A stretch of 64,000 nucleotides of DNA from Diaminobutyricibacter sp. McL0608 (GTDB lineage Bacteria > Actinomycetota > Actinomycetes > Actinomycetales > Microbacteriaceae): contig NZ_CP154826.1 in NCBI RefSeq assembly GCF_039613825.1, positions 2,480,001 to 2,544,000 of the forward strand. The letters run 5' to 3'. A program made the position numbers and the translations under genes. Positions 46,620 through 55,656 of the stretch are shown piece by piece (the first letter of the stretch is position 1; every line of letters starts with the position of its first letter). The notes below the pieces were generated by a model. The model worked only from the letters and a program-made list of their open reading frames with translations. It made no database searches and had not been told where the DNA came from.

Positions 46620-48856
46620 CTCGGTACCTCGGTGTTCTCCGGTTCGGCCGATCGTGTCGGCGCTGTGGTGGGGTCGACGGTCGTGTCGTCGACGGGTGCT
46701 GCGGTTTCGGTGGCCGGGTCGGCCTGGGTGCCCGGGTCGGTTCCGGTGGTCGGCTCCACGTCGATCGTGGCGACCAGCTGGTCGAGCTTGACCAGGTCGC
46801 CGGGGGCGACGGTGACGTGAGCGATGCCGGCCACCGGGGCGGTGAGACGGTGCTCCATCTTCATCGCCTCGACGGTGACGAGAGTGTCGCCGGCTTCCAC
46901 TCGGTCGCCCGGTGCGACGGCGACGGAGACGACGGTGCCCGGCATGGGCGACCGCACGTCGGGATGGGCGACGCCCTCGGCGCGCGTGAGGGTCGAAAGC
47001 TCTTCGGCGAGCACCGCGGCGCGGGTCAGGATGCGGAACTCGCGGGCCCGGCCCCCGGCACCGAGCCAGGTGCCCGACGCGGTCTCGGCGAAGGCGAAGT
47101 CGCTCGTCAGACCGTCGAGGGTGAGGGATGCGCGCGCCGCCACCCCCGGAAGCAGCACCAGTTCGGCCACGTGATCGGTGCCGTCGATGGTGACAGCCGC
47201 GCGCACCCGCGAGGCGGCGACATCCCCGGCGGCGTCGGATGACTCGAGCACGAGGACGTCCACCCGATCGACCGGGCCTGTCGCGATCCGGTACTCGGAC
47301 GGCCGGGGCGCGGCGAGGCGCCAGCCGTTCGGCGTGCGCCACAATGCCGAGCTCCGTGCGTGATCGATGTCGTGCCCATCCACCGCCGGGTCCTCCCCGT
47401 TCCGACGACGCAGGTGGCGCAGCAGTGCGACAGCGGCGAGTTCGGCCGGGTCGGCCTCGGGTGCCGTCAGGTGCGAGAAGCGGCGGTCGATGAGCGTGGT
47501 GTCGATCCGTCCGGCGCGTACATCCTCGTCGGCGAGCAGGGTGCGCAGGTAGGAGACGTTGGTGGTCGCCCCCAGGATCACGGTTTCGGCGAGCGCCGCA
47601 TCGAGCCGGCGCAGCGCAGTGTCGCGGTCGGCGCCCCACGCGATCACCTTCGACAGCATCGGGTCGTAGTCGGGAACGATGTCGTTGCCCTGCACCAGCC
47701 CGCTGTCCACCCGGATGCCGGGACCGGCCGGCTCGTGCAGCACCAGAACAGTCCCGTCGGTGGGGAGGAAGTCGCGCTCGGGGTTCTCCGCGTACACGCG
47801 CACCTCGATCGCGTGACCTCGGAGACGGATGTCGTCCTGTGCGAACGGGAGCGGCTCACCCGCTGCGATCCGCACCTGCCATTCGACGAGGTCGATCCCG
47901 GTCACGAGTTCGGTGACCGGATGCTCGACCTGCAGCCGCGTGTTCATCTCCATGAAGAAGAACTCGCCGGGAGCTGCGTCCGAGACGAGGAACTCCACGG
48001 TTCCGGCGCCGACGTAGTCGACGGTCGCGGCGACGGCGCACGCCGCCCTGCCGATGCGCTCGCGCGTCTCCGCGTCGAGCAGAGCCGACGGCGCCTCCTC
48101 CACGACCTTCTGGTGCCTGCGCTGCAGCGAGCATTCGCGCTCGCCGAGGTGGATGGTCGTGCCGTGTGCGTCGGCGAGCACCTGCACTTCGATGTGCCGG
48201 GGGGACTCGACGAGCCGCTCCAGGAAGAGTGTGTCGTCGCCGAAGGCCGCGCCGGCCACACGCCGTGCGGCGGAGAGCGCGTCGGCGAGCTGGTCGGCGG
48301 ACCGCACCACCTGCATCCCTTTGCCACCACCGCCGGCGGACGGCTTGACCAGCAGTGGAAAACCCACCTCGGCGGAGGCTGCGATGAGTTGTTCGTCATC
48401 GAGACCCGGCTCGGCGACACCCGGGATCGTCGGCACACCGTGCTCTGCGACGGCCAGCTTCGCGCGGATCTTGTCGCCCATCACGTCGAGGGCGTGAATG
48501 CCCGGGCCGATGAACGCGATGCCGGCGGCGGCGCAGGCCTCCGCGAACGCCGCGCTCTCGGAGAGGAAGCCGTAACCCGGATGCACGGCCTCGGCACCGG
48601 ATCGGCGGGCGGCATCGAGGAGCGCATCGATGTTCAGGTAGCTGTCGCGCGCGGCCGCAGGCCCGATGCGCACAGCCAGGTCGGCGAGGGCGACGTGAGG
48701 TGCCGTGCGGTCCGGGTCGCTGTAGACCGCGACGGAACGGATCCCGAGCTCGCGGAGCGTGCGGATGACGCGGCACGCGATCTCGCCGCGGTTCGCGACG
48801 AGCACGGTGGTGAACGGTGCGGCGGAGGGCGCGGGGCCCGTGGTGGCTGGATTCAT
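46616..48856 (-). CDS. Methylcrotonyl-CoA carboxylase, biotin-carboxylase/BCCP subunit
   Basis: The 746-residue protein has a biotin carboxylase domain ([29 protein letters not shown] loop; [14 protein letters not shown]) and a biotinyl domain with Lys666 in [10 protein letters not shown]. About 40 Thr/Pro/Asp-rich residues follow the biotinyl domain, an unusual tail. I use ATG 48856; GTG 48865, which overlaps the upstream stop by four bases, is an equal candidate. The pairing with an acyl-CoA dehydrogenase and ScoAB points to leucine breakdown rather than acetyl- or propionyl-CoA. Confidence 0.9.
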   Translation of the reverse strand: MNPATTGPAPSAAPFTTVLVANRGEIACRVIRTLRELGIRSVAVYSDPDRTAPHVALADLAVRIGPAAARDSYLNIDALLDAARRSGAEAVHPGYGFLSESAAFAEACAAAGIAFIGPGIHALDVMGDKIRAKLAVAEHGVPTIPGVAEPGLDDEQLIAASAEVGFPLLVKPSAGGGGKGMQVVRSADQLADALSAARRVAGAAFGDDTLFLERLVESPRHIEVQVLADAHGTTIHLGERECSLQRRHQKVVEEAPSALLDAETRERIGRAACAVAATVDYVGAGTVEFLVSDAAPGEFFFMEMNTRLQVEHPVTELVTGIDLVEWQVRIAAGEPLPFAQDDIRLRGHAIEVRVYAENPERDFLPTDGTVLVLHEPAGPGIRVDSGLVQGNDIVPDYDPMLSKVIAWGADRDTALRRLDAALAETVILGATTNVSYLRTLLADEDVRAGRIDTTLIDRRFSHLTAPEADPAELAAVALLRHLRRRNGEDPAVDGHDIDHARSSALWRTPNGWRLAAPRPSEYRIATGPVDRVDVLVLESSDAAGDVAASRVRAAVTIDGTDHVAELVLLPGVAARASLTLDGLTSDFAFAETASGTWLGAGGRAREFRILTRAAVLAEELSTLTRAEGVAHPDVRSPMPGTVVSVAVAPGDRVEAGDTLVTVEAMKMEHRLTAPVAGIAHVTVAPGDLVKLDQLVATIDVEPTTGTDPGTQADPATETAAPVDDTTVDPTTAPTRSAEPENTEVPR

Positions 48857-48861
48857 GGTCG

Positions 48862-50469
48862 TCACATCCGGAACAGGCCGAAGGCCGTGTCGGCCAGCGG
48901 GGTACGCGAGCAGGTGTCGAGGGCGAGGCCCAGGATCGTGCGGGTGTCGGCCGGGTCGATGACCCCGTCGTCCCAGAGCCGGCCGGTCGAGTAGTAGGGG
49001 CTGCCCTGATGTTCGTACTGTTCGGCGATCGGCGCCTTGAACGCCGCCTCTTCGTCGGCCGACCACTCTTCACCGCGGGCCTCGAGCTGCTCCCGTTTGA
49101 CGGTCGCGAGCACCGACGAGGCCTGGGCGCCGCCCATGACCGAGATGCGGCTCGCCGGCCACATCCAGAGGAAGCGCGGCGAGTACGCGCGGCCGCACAT
49201 CGAATAGTTGCCCGCGCCGAACGATCCGCCGATCACCACTGTCAGCTTGGGGACACGGGTCGTCGCGACCGCGGTGACCATCTTCGCGCCGTGCTTGGCG
49301 ATGCCGCCTGCTTCGTAGTCGCGCCCGACCATGAATCCGGAGATGTTCTGCAGGAACAGCAGTGGAACACCCCGCTGGTCGCAGAGCTCGATGAAGTGCG
49401 CGCCCTTGAGGGCGGACTCGCTGAACAGCACGCCGTTGTTGGCGACGATGCCGACCGGATGACCGTGGATGTGCGCGAAGCCGGTGACCAGGGTCGTTCC
49501 GTACTCCGCCTTGAACTCGTGGAACTCGCTCGCGTCGACGAGACGTGCGATCACCTCGCGCACGTCGTACGGCGCCTGGACGTCGACGGGCACCGCACCG
49601 TAGAGGGATGCGGGGTCCACGGCGGGCTCGCGCGTCTCGATGACCGGCCAGGCCGGCTCGGCGGGCGCCGGCAGGGTCGCGACGATGTCGCGCACGATCT
49701 GGAGGGCGTGCCGGTCGTTCTCGGCGAGGTGGTCGACGACACCGGACGTGCGAGCGTGGAGATCTCCGCCGCCGAGCTCCTCCGCGGTGACGATCTCGCC
49801 GATCGCCGCCTTCACGAGGGGCGGCCCGCCGAGGAAGATGGTGCCCTGGTTGCGTACGATCACGGTCTCGTCACTCATCGCGGGCACATAGGCGCCGCCT
49901 GCCGTGCAGGAGCCGAGCACAGCGGCGATCTGCGGGATCTTCGCGGCCGACATGCGCGCCTGGTTGAAGAAGATGCGACCGAAGTGGTCCCGATCGGGGA
50001 AGACGTCGTCCTGCATCGGCAGGAACGCACCGCCCGAGTCGACGAGGTAGATGCATGGCAGCCGGTTCTCCAGCGCGATCTCCTGCGCCCGCAGGTGCTT
50101 CTTCACGGTCATCGGGTAGTACGTGCCACCCTTGACGGTCGCGTCGTTGCAGATGACGAGCACCTGGCGGCCGTGCACGAGACCGATGCCGGCGATGACA
50201 CCCGCGGCGGGGCATTCGTCGTCGTAGAGCCCGGTCGCGGCGAGAGGAGCGATCTCGAGGAAGGGGCTTCCCTCATCGAGCAGCTCGTCGATGCGGTCTC
50301 GCGGCAGCAGCTTGCCGCGTGCGACGTGACGCTCGCGTGAGCGCTCGGGGCCACCGGCTGCGGCGACGGCGAGACGCTCGTGCAACTCCTGGACGAGCGC
50401 GCGCTGGGCTTCGTCGTTGGCTGCGAAGCGCGGATCCCCGGTTTCGATCGCCGTTGTGAGCGTGTGCAT
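48862..50469 (-). CDS. Methylcrotonyl-CoA carboxylase, carboxyltransferase subunit
   Basis: The 535-residue beta subunit moves CO2 from carboxybiotin to methylcrotonyl-CoA. It has the oxyanion-hole glycines in [16 protein letters not shown] and in [18 protein letters not shown], with the typical [21 protein letters not shown] of MCC beta chains. It is the first gene of the operon that runs to 42664, and its promoter must lie in the gap with the two TetR boxes. Confidence 0.92.
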   Translation of the reverse strand: MHTLTTAIETGDPRFAANDEAQRALVQELHERLAVAAAGGPERSRERHVARGKLLPRDRIDELLDEGSPFLEIAPLAATGLYDDECPAAGVIAGIGLVHGRQVLVICNDATVKGGTYYPMTVKKHLRAQEIALENRLPCIYLVDSGGAFLPMQDDVFPDRDHFGRIFFNQARMSAAKIPQIAAVLGSCTAGGAYVPAMSDETVIVRNQGTIFLGGPPLVKAAIGEIVTAEELGGGDLHARTSGVVDHLAENDRHALQIVRDIVATLPAPAEPAWPVIETREPAVDPASLYGAVPVDVQAPYDVREVIARLVDASEFHEFKAEYGTTLVTGFAHIHGHPVGIVANNGVLFSESALKGAHFIELCDQRGVPLLFLQNISGFMVGRDYEAGGIAKHGAKMVTAVATTRVPKLTVVIGGSFGAGNYSMCGRAYSPRFLWMWPASRISVMGGAQASSVLATVKREQLEARGEEWSADEEAAFKAPIAEQYEHQGSPYYSTGRLWDDGVIDPADTRTILGLALDTCSRTPLADTAFGLFRM

Positions 50470-50503
50470 GGGCTGTTCGCCGACTCCCTCGTCGCATCCA
50501 TTC

Positions 50504-50547
50504 AGTTAGTAGCCACTAACTCACATTTAGGTTAGTGTTCATTAACC
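50504..50547. promoter_or_regulatory. Two TetR operator boxes in the divergent gap
   Basis: AGTTAGT-AGCC-ACTAACT (50504-50521) and GGTTAGTGTTCATTAACC (50530-50547) are two inverted repeats sharing TTAGTRNNCAYTAA, with centres 26 bases apart. They lie between the carboxylase gene (starts 50469, minus) and the TetR gene (starts 50575, plus), fitting control of both by one repressor. Confidence 0.75.
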
Positions 50548-50574
50548 GAATTGTCCAGCGGAAGGAGCAGGCAC

Positions 50575-51195
50575 GTGACAGAAGTCGTCGACGGAGCCCG
50601 TCCGACGCAGCGCAGCCAGGCCAAAGCGGACCGCCGCGCCGCCCTTCTCGAGGCCGCCGCCACGCTCTTCGCCGACCGCGGCTTCAACGGCGTATCGATC
50701 GAAGACCTGGGAACGGCCGTCGGCGTGAGCGGGCCGGCCGTCTATCGCCACTTCGCCGGCAAGCAGGCCGTGCTCGCCGCACTGCTGGTCGGCGTCAGCC
50801 GGGACCTGCTCGACGGAGGCCGCTCCGTCGTGGCGCAGTCCGCGGACGACACCCAGGCCCTCCGCTCCCTCATCGCGTTCCACGCCGACTTCGCGCTCGG
50901 CAACCCCGACGTCATCCGCGTCCAGGACCGCGACCTCGACTCCCTCGCCGACGAAGACCGACGCGAAGTGCGCAGCCTCCAGCGTCGCTACATCGAGCAG
51001 TGGACGGACGTGCTCAGCCGCCTCCACCCCGCATTCGACGCGACCGTGCTGCGTGTGCGGGTGCAAGCCACGTTCGGCCTGATCAACTCGACCCCGCACA
51101 GTGCGCGCACGCACGGCCGCACCGTCGACTCGGCGACGGCGCGGCCGGTGCTCGAAGCCATGGCCTGGGCCGGGCTCAACGCCCCGGTCCGCTGA
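50575..51195 (+). CDS. TetR/AcrR regulator of the leucine-degradation operon
   Basis: The 206-residue regulator has a helix-turn-helix at about 30-70 (GVSIEDLGTAVGVSGPAVYRHFAGKQAVL) and a tetracycline-repressor-like ligand domain. GTG 50575 has GGAAGGAG upstream, better than TTG 50551. It stands where Rv2506 stands in M. tuberculosis. The inducer is probably an acyl-CoA of the pathway, which is inference. Confidence 0.9.
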   Translation: MTEVVDGARPTQRSQAKADRRAALLEAAATLFADRGFNGVSIEDLGTAVGVSGPAVYRHFAGKQAVLAALLVGVSRDLLDGGRSVVAQSADDTQALRSLIAFHADFALGNPDVIRVQDRDLDSLADEDRREVRSLQRRYIEQWTDVLSRLHPAFDATVLRVRVQATFGLINSTPHSARTHGRTVDSATARPVLEAMAWAGLNAPVR

Positions 51196-51231
51196 ACCCG
51201 CTCAGCCGGCCCGGGCATCCGCCCGTCCCCG

Positions 51232-52695
51232 TCAGACCATCGTCAGGACGGAACCCGGCTCCGAGAGGATCCGGCCGACGTCCGCGATGAAACGCGAGCC
51301 CTGCTCGCCGTCGACCAGGCGGTGATCGAATGAAACGCTGAGCGTCACCACATCACGGAGGGCGATCTCGCCGTGGTGCTCCCACGGCTGGCGACGAACC
51401 GCGCCGAGTGCGAGGATCCCGGCTTCACCGGGGTTCAGGATGGGCGTCCCGGCGTCGACACCGAAGACGCCGACGTTCGACACGGAGATCGTGCCGCCGG
51501 TCAGCCGCTCGGGCGGCGTACGACCCTCGCGTGCGACCGATACCAGCTCGGTGAGCGCCCTGGCGAGCTCGACCAGGGTCAGCTGGTCGGCATCCGGGAT
51601 GGTCGGCACGAGCAGGCCGCGCGGCGTCGCGGCCGCGATCCCCAGGTTCACGTAGCCGTACTCGACGATCTCGTTCGCATCGGCATCCCACCGTGAATTG
51701 ATCGACGGCGTGCGCGCCGCGGCGATGCACATGGCCTTCGCCACGACCGCGAGGAACGTCATGCGCACACCCTCGAAGGCGCGATCGGACTTCATCCGCT
51801 CCAGCATCGACACCGTCTCGGTCACATCGACCGTCAGGAAGACCGTGGCGTGAGGCGCGGTGAACGCGCTCTGCACCATCGCCTCGGCGGTGTGCTTGCG
51901 GACGCCACGGATCGGGATGCGCGTCTCGCGTTCGCGTACCCGTCGCTGCAGGCCGGAATCCTGCGTCGGGGTGCCCGCCGGAGCGGCTGGACTCTCGCTC
52001 GCCGTCTTCGCGCCGGCCGAGAACTCTTCGACGTCGTGGCGGGTGACCAGACCGCGGTCGCCGGTCGCCGGCACCGCGGCCAGGTCCACGCCGAGCTCAC
52101 GGGCGAGCTTGCGCACCGGTGGTGTCGCACGGGGCCGCTCCAGAGTCGTGGTCGCAGTCGCAGCCGCAGGCGCAGGCGCCGTCCCGGTCGCGGTCGCCGG
52201 CGCTGCGGGCGTGACCGGCGCAGGGGTGCTTGCGGGCGCACGGATGCCTGCGGGCGCAGTCGGCGGGGTGCCGACCGGAGCGGGCTCGAGGCCGGGCCGC
52301 ACGCGGCGAGCGGGACGCCCTGCCGCGTCGGCGCGCGCCCCGTAGCCGACCAGGTTGGGTTCGGGCACGTCGGGCGCGGCCGCCGCGGACTCACCCGATG
52401 AGTCCGTAGCCGCGCCCGGCCCGTTCGGCCGAGCACCGTCGTCCGGTTCGCCTTCCACCTCGAACGCGACGATCCGCTCCCCCACGTTGACCGTCACGCC
52501 CGGTTCGACATAGAGGCGGGAGATGACACCGGACCACGGTGCCGGCAGCTCGACAAGCGCTTTCGCTGTCTCCACATCCGCGATGATCTGGTTCAGTTTC
52601 ACCGTGTCGCCCACGGCGACGTGCCATTCGACCAGCTCGGACTCGGTGAGACCCTCACCGAGGTCGGGGAGCGAGAAATCCTTGATCACACCCAC
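51232..52695 (-). CDS. bkdC: Branched-chain alpha-keto acid dehydrogenase E2
   Basis: The 487-residue acyltransferase has one lipoyl domain with Lys45 in DVETAKALVEL, a long Ala/Pro linker (about 85-190), a peripheral-subunit-binding domain at about 195-232 (PPVRKLARELGVDLAAVPATG), and the catalytic His458 in SFDHRLVDGEQG. GTG 52695 has GGAGG six bases upstream. It is the last of E1alpha-E1beta-E2; no dihydrolipoamide dehydrogenase gene follows. The stop is convergent with the TetR gene. Confidence 0.92.
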   Translation of the reverse strand: MGVIKDFSLPDLGEGLTESELVEWHVAVGDTVKLNQIIADVETAKALVELPAPWSGVISRLYVEPGVTVNVGERIVAFEVEGEPDDGARPNGPGAATDSSGESAAAAPDVPEPNLVGYGARADAAGRPARRVRPGLEPAPVGTPPTAPAGIRAPASTPAPVTPAAPATATGTAPAPAAATATTTLERPRATPPVRKLARELGVDLAAVPATGDRGLVTRHDVEEFSAGAKTASESPAAPAGTPTQDSGLQRRVRERETRIPIRGVRKHTAEAMVQSAFTAPHATVFLTVDVTETVSMLERMKSDRAFEGVRMTFLAVVAKAMCIAAARTPSINSRWDADANEIVEYGYVNLGIAAATPRGLLVPTIPDADQLTLVELARALTELVSVAREGRTPPERLTGGTISVSNVGVFGVDAGTPILNPGEAGILALGAVRRQPWEHHGEIALRDVVTLSVSFDHRLVDGEQGSRFIADVGRILSEPGSVLTMV

Positions 52696-52696
52696 G

Positions 52697-53707
52697 TCAG
52701 TCCTCCACACCGGTCAGCGAGTTCGGCCGGTCCATCACGCGGTCGACGCCGTCGAGGATGCGGTCGAGATCGGGCACGTGATACTGCTCGAGCTTCGCGG
52801 GCGGGTAGGGGATGTCGTGGCCGGTCACGCGGACCGGCGCATGCTCGAGGTAGTAGAAGCAGCGCTCCGTGATGCTCGCGGACACTTCGGCGCCGAGGCC
52901 GCCGGACTGCGCAGCCTCGTGGGCGACGACGAGTCGGCCCGTCTTGCGGACGGATGCCACCACCGTGTCGAAGTCCACCGGCGCGAGCGAGCGCAGGTCG
53001 ATCACCTCGATCGAGACGCCCTCGTCGGACGCGGCGACGGCAGCATCCTTCGCAGTCTGCACGAGCGGACCGTAGGCGACGAGGGTCACATCCGATCCCG
53101 AGGTCACGATCTTGGCCGTGCCCATCGGGCGCGCGTCGTCCAGTGGGGTCAGCTCGTCGACTTCGCCCTTGACGTGGTAGCGCCGCTTCGGTTCGAAATA
53201 GAGTACCGGGTCGTCGCAGGCGATCGCCTGCTGGATCATCGTGTACGCGTCCTGCGGGTCGGCGACGCTCACCACGCGCAGGCCCGCCGCGTGGGCGAAA
53301 TACGCCTCCGGCGAGTCCGAGTGGTGCTCGGCCGCGCCGATACCGCCGGCGAACGGAACCCGGATGGTGATCGGCATCTTAACCGCACCGCGCGTGCGAT
53401 AGTGCATGCGCGCCACCTGGCTGACGATCTGATCGAACGCCGGATAGATGAAGCCGTCGAACTGGATCTCGCATACTGGGCGGAACCCGCGGTAGGCGAG
53501 CCCCACGGCCGTTCCGAGGATGCCGGACTCGGCGAGCGGTGTGTCCATGACCCGGCGCTCCCCGAACTCGGACTGGAGTCCGTCGGTCACGCGGTAGACC
53601 CCGCCGAGTTTGCCGATGTCCTCACCCATCAGGACGACCTTGTCGTCGGAGGCGAGCGATCGCCTGAGCCCGGCGTTGATCGCCTTCGCCATCGTCAAGG
53701 TGGTCAT
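52697..53707 (-). CDS. bkdB: Branched-chain alpha-keto acid dehydrogenase E1 beta
   Basis: The 336-residue subunit has the transketolase pyrimidine domain (VVLMGEDIGKLGGVYRVTDGL with the Glu that activates thiamine pyrophosphate) and the C-terminal transketolase domain (VIDLRSLAPVDFDTV). It overlaps the E1alpha stop by four bases and is one base from E2. Together with E1alpha it decarboxylates keto-leucine, -isoleucine and -valine. Confidence 0.93.
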   Translation of the reverse strand: MTTLTMAKAINAGLRRSLASDDKVVLMGEDIGKLGGVYRVTDGLQSEFGERRVMDTPLAESGILGTAVGLAYRGFRPVCEIQFDGFIYPAFDQIVSQVARMHYRTRGAVKMPITIRVPFAGGIGAAEHHSDSPEAYFAHAAGLRVVSVADPQDAYTMIQQAIACDDPVLYFEPKRRYHVKGEVDELTPLDDARPMGTAKIVTSGSDVTLVAYGPLVQTAKDAAVAASDEGVSIEVIDLRSLAPVDFDTVVASVRKTGRLVVAHEAAQSGGLGAEVSASITERCFYYLEHAPVRVTGHDIPYPPAKLEQYHVPDLDRILDGVDRVMDRPNSLTGVED

Positions 53708-54951
53708 GATGCCTTCCTGTCCTGCTGGTGGAGCGTGTCGTGCTGGTCGAGCGCTGCGCTCGGGGTCGTGTCGTCGCCGACGAACGTGCGGAGGTAGCGG
53801 CTGTAATGGTCGCGCTGCCGGGATATCCCCGTGTGCGCCGTGCTGTACACGTGGTCGAAGACCGCCATCGGCTCGGGGTCGGGAAGCGCGATGCAGCCGG
53901 CACGCAGTTCGGCGGCCACCGCATCCGCCTTCGCCGACACGGCCTCCGAGCGCTCGTCGGTGAGGAGACCGCGTTCCGACAGATACGCGGCGAGCCGGGC
54001 GATCGGGTCCTTGGCGCGCCACGTCTCGACCTCGGATGCATCCCGGTAACGCGTCGGGTCGTCGGCGGTCGTGTGCGGACCCATGCGGTAGGTGACCGCC
54101 TCGATGAAAGTGGGTCCGCCGCCACCGCGGGCACGGTCGAGCGCCAGTCGGGTGACCGCCATCACGGCGAGAACGTCATTGCCGTCGACGCGCACGCTCG
54201 GGATGCCGAAGCCGGGTGCGCGCTCGGCCACCGGTCGCTGCGCCTGCAGCTTCACCGGCTCGGAGATCGCCCACTGGTTGTTCTGGCAGAAGAAGATCAC
54301 AGGGGCCGAATAGGTCGCGGCGAAGATCAGCGCCTCGTTGACGTCGCCTTCACTCGTGGCGCCGTCGCCGAAGTAGGCGACAGCCACCGCATCCGACCCG
54401 TCATTCTGGACGCCGATCGCGTACCCGGTCGCGTGGAGCGTCTGGGCGCCGATGATGACCTGTGGCGTCGCCATGTTGATCGCGTACGGGTCCCAGCCCG
54501 AAGCCGTGGTACCGCGCCACACGCGGACAAGGTCGGTGAGGTCTGCGCCACGGCAGTAGGCGACACCGTTCTCGCGGTAGCTGGAGAAGACGAAATCGTC
54601 GCGGCGGAGGGCTCGGCCCGAACCGACCTGCGCGGCCTCCTGGCCGAGAAGCGGAGGCCAGAGTCCCAGCTCGCCCTGGCGCTGGAGGGCGGTCGCCTCG
54701 GTGTCGATGCGGCGGATGACCACCATGTCCTCGTACAGCGCGAGCAGCTGCTCGTCGCCGACGTCGGCCACCCAGGCGTCGTAGCGTGCGTCCGAAAGGC
54801 GGGAGCCTTCCGGGGTCAGGAGCTGAACGGTGTCGATGTCGCCCAGATGAAGCTCACCGAGATGGATCTCATCCATGCGCTCGGTGGGCTCGGCGGGTTC
54901 GATCCGTTCGTCGACGGAAACACTGCCAGCGGAAACATTCTCGGTTGACAT
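53704..54951 (-). CDS. bkdA: Branched-chain alpha-keto acid dehydrogenase E1 alpha
   Basis: The 415-residue subunit has the thiamine pyrophosphate motif GDGATSEGDVNEALIFAA followed by NNQWAIS, and YRMGPHTTADDPTRYRD, which is typical of branched-chain rather than pyruvate E1. The first 45 residues are an acidic lead. ATG 54951 is preceded by 182 nt shared with the divergent Lrp gene. Assignment to branched-chain keto acids rests on sequence and on the Lrp and carboxylase neighbours. Confidence 0.92.
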   Translation of the reverse strand: MSTENVSAGSVSVDERIEPAEPTERMDEIHLGELHLGDIDTVQLLTPEGSRLSDARYDAWVADVGDEQLLALYEDMVVIRRIDTEATALQRQGELGLWPPLLGQEAAQVGSGRALRRDDFVFSSYRENGVAYCRGADLTDLVRVWRGTTASGWDPYAINMATPQVIIGAQTLHATGYAIGVQNDGSDAVAVAYFGDGATSEGDVNEALIFAATYSAPVIFFCQNNQWAISEPVKLQAQRPVAERAPGFGIPSVRVDGNDVLAVMAVTRLALDRARGGGGPTFIEAVTYRMGPHTTADDPTRYRDASEVETWRAKDPIARLAAYLSERGLLTDERSEAVSAKADAVAAELRAGCIALPDPEPMAVFDHVYSTAHTGISRQRDHYSRYLRTFVGDDTTPSAALDQHDTLHQQDRKAS

Positions 54952-55083
54952 GGGTGCACGCAGCCTTTGCTCTTCGCCCGGTCGTAGCGCTCGTGGCGCG
55001 CAGACCGGCCCTCGGCGTCCTTGCCGAAAGTACCTCTGACGGTACGCTTCGTGCTCACACAGCACAACTCGCAACACCCTCAT

Positions 55084-55098
55084 AGTGCACAATGCACT
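55084..55098. promoter_or_regulatory. Lrp-type operator between lrp and bkdA
   Basis: AGTGCA-CAA-TGCACT is a perfect inverted repeat, 36 nt before the Lrp gene start and 133 nt before bkdA. A further GTGCT / AGCAC pair lies at 55051-55065 and another half site GCACT at 55129-55133. Lrp family proteins often bind such arrays. Confidence 0.6.
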
Positions 55099-55133
55099 GT
55101 TCTGGCGTGTCGCGAACTGCTACATTTCGCACT

Positions 55134-55601
55134 ATGCGCACCCTCGACAGCACCGATTTCCAGCTACTCATAGCTCTCAGCCGCGAACCGCGTGCAACGT
55201 ATGTCTCCCTGGCCGACGAGCTCGGCCTCAGCCGTAACACGGTCCAGGCGCGGATGGCCCAGCTGGAGCGCTCGGGGGTGTTCCTCGCGTTCGATCGGCG
55301 CATCGATCCGGCCGCCGCGGGCTACCCGCTCACAGCCTTCATCACGGTGCACGTGCAGCAGCAGAAACTGGCACGAATCGTGCAGTCGCTGGCCGGGATC
55401 CCCGAGATCATCCAGGCGCACGGGCTGAGCGGGCCGAGCGACCTGCTGGTGCGCTGCGTGTGCCTCGACGCCGAAGACCTGTTCCGCATCAACGGCGCGA
55501 TCCTGGCGTGCGACGGGGTCGAGCGCACCGAGACGGCCCTCGACATGGGCGAGCTGATCCCCTACCGCATCCGCCCCCTGCTCGAGCAGCGCCTGCGTTA
55601 A
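55134..55601 (+). CDS. Lrp/AsnC family regulator, likely controls bkd genes
   Basis: The 155-residue regulator has an N-terminal helix-turn-helix (about 5-55, SLADELGLSRNTVQARMAQLERSGV) and a C-terminal RAM domain. By analogy to BkdR of Pseudomonas and the genes next to M. tuberculosis bkdABC, it probably senses a branched-chain amino acid. I chose ATG 55134, since the longer frame begins inside the operator. Confidence 0.9.
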   Translation: MRTLDSTDFQLLIALSREPRATYVSLADELGLSRNTVQARMAQLERSGVFLAFDRRIDPAAAGYPLTAFITVHVQQQKLARIVQSLAGIPEIIQAHGLSGPSDLLVRCVCLDAEDLFRINGAILACDGVERTETALDMGELIPYRIRPLLEQRLR

Positions 55602-55606
55602 GCGAC

Positions 55607-55640
55607 GGATGCCCGCCCCGGCGAACCGGGACGGGCATCC
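55607..55640. terminator. Bidirectional terminator between lrp and pnp
   Basis: GGATGCCCGCCCCGG at 55607-55621 pairs with CCGGGACGGGCATCC at 55626-55640 with one mismatch over a CGAA loop. It lies between convergent stop codons. Confidence 0.7.
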
Positions 55641-55656
55641 AATTTCGAGCGGATCG

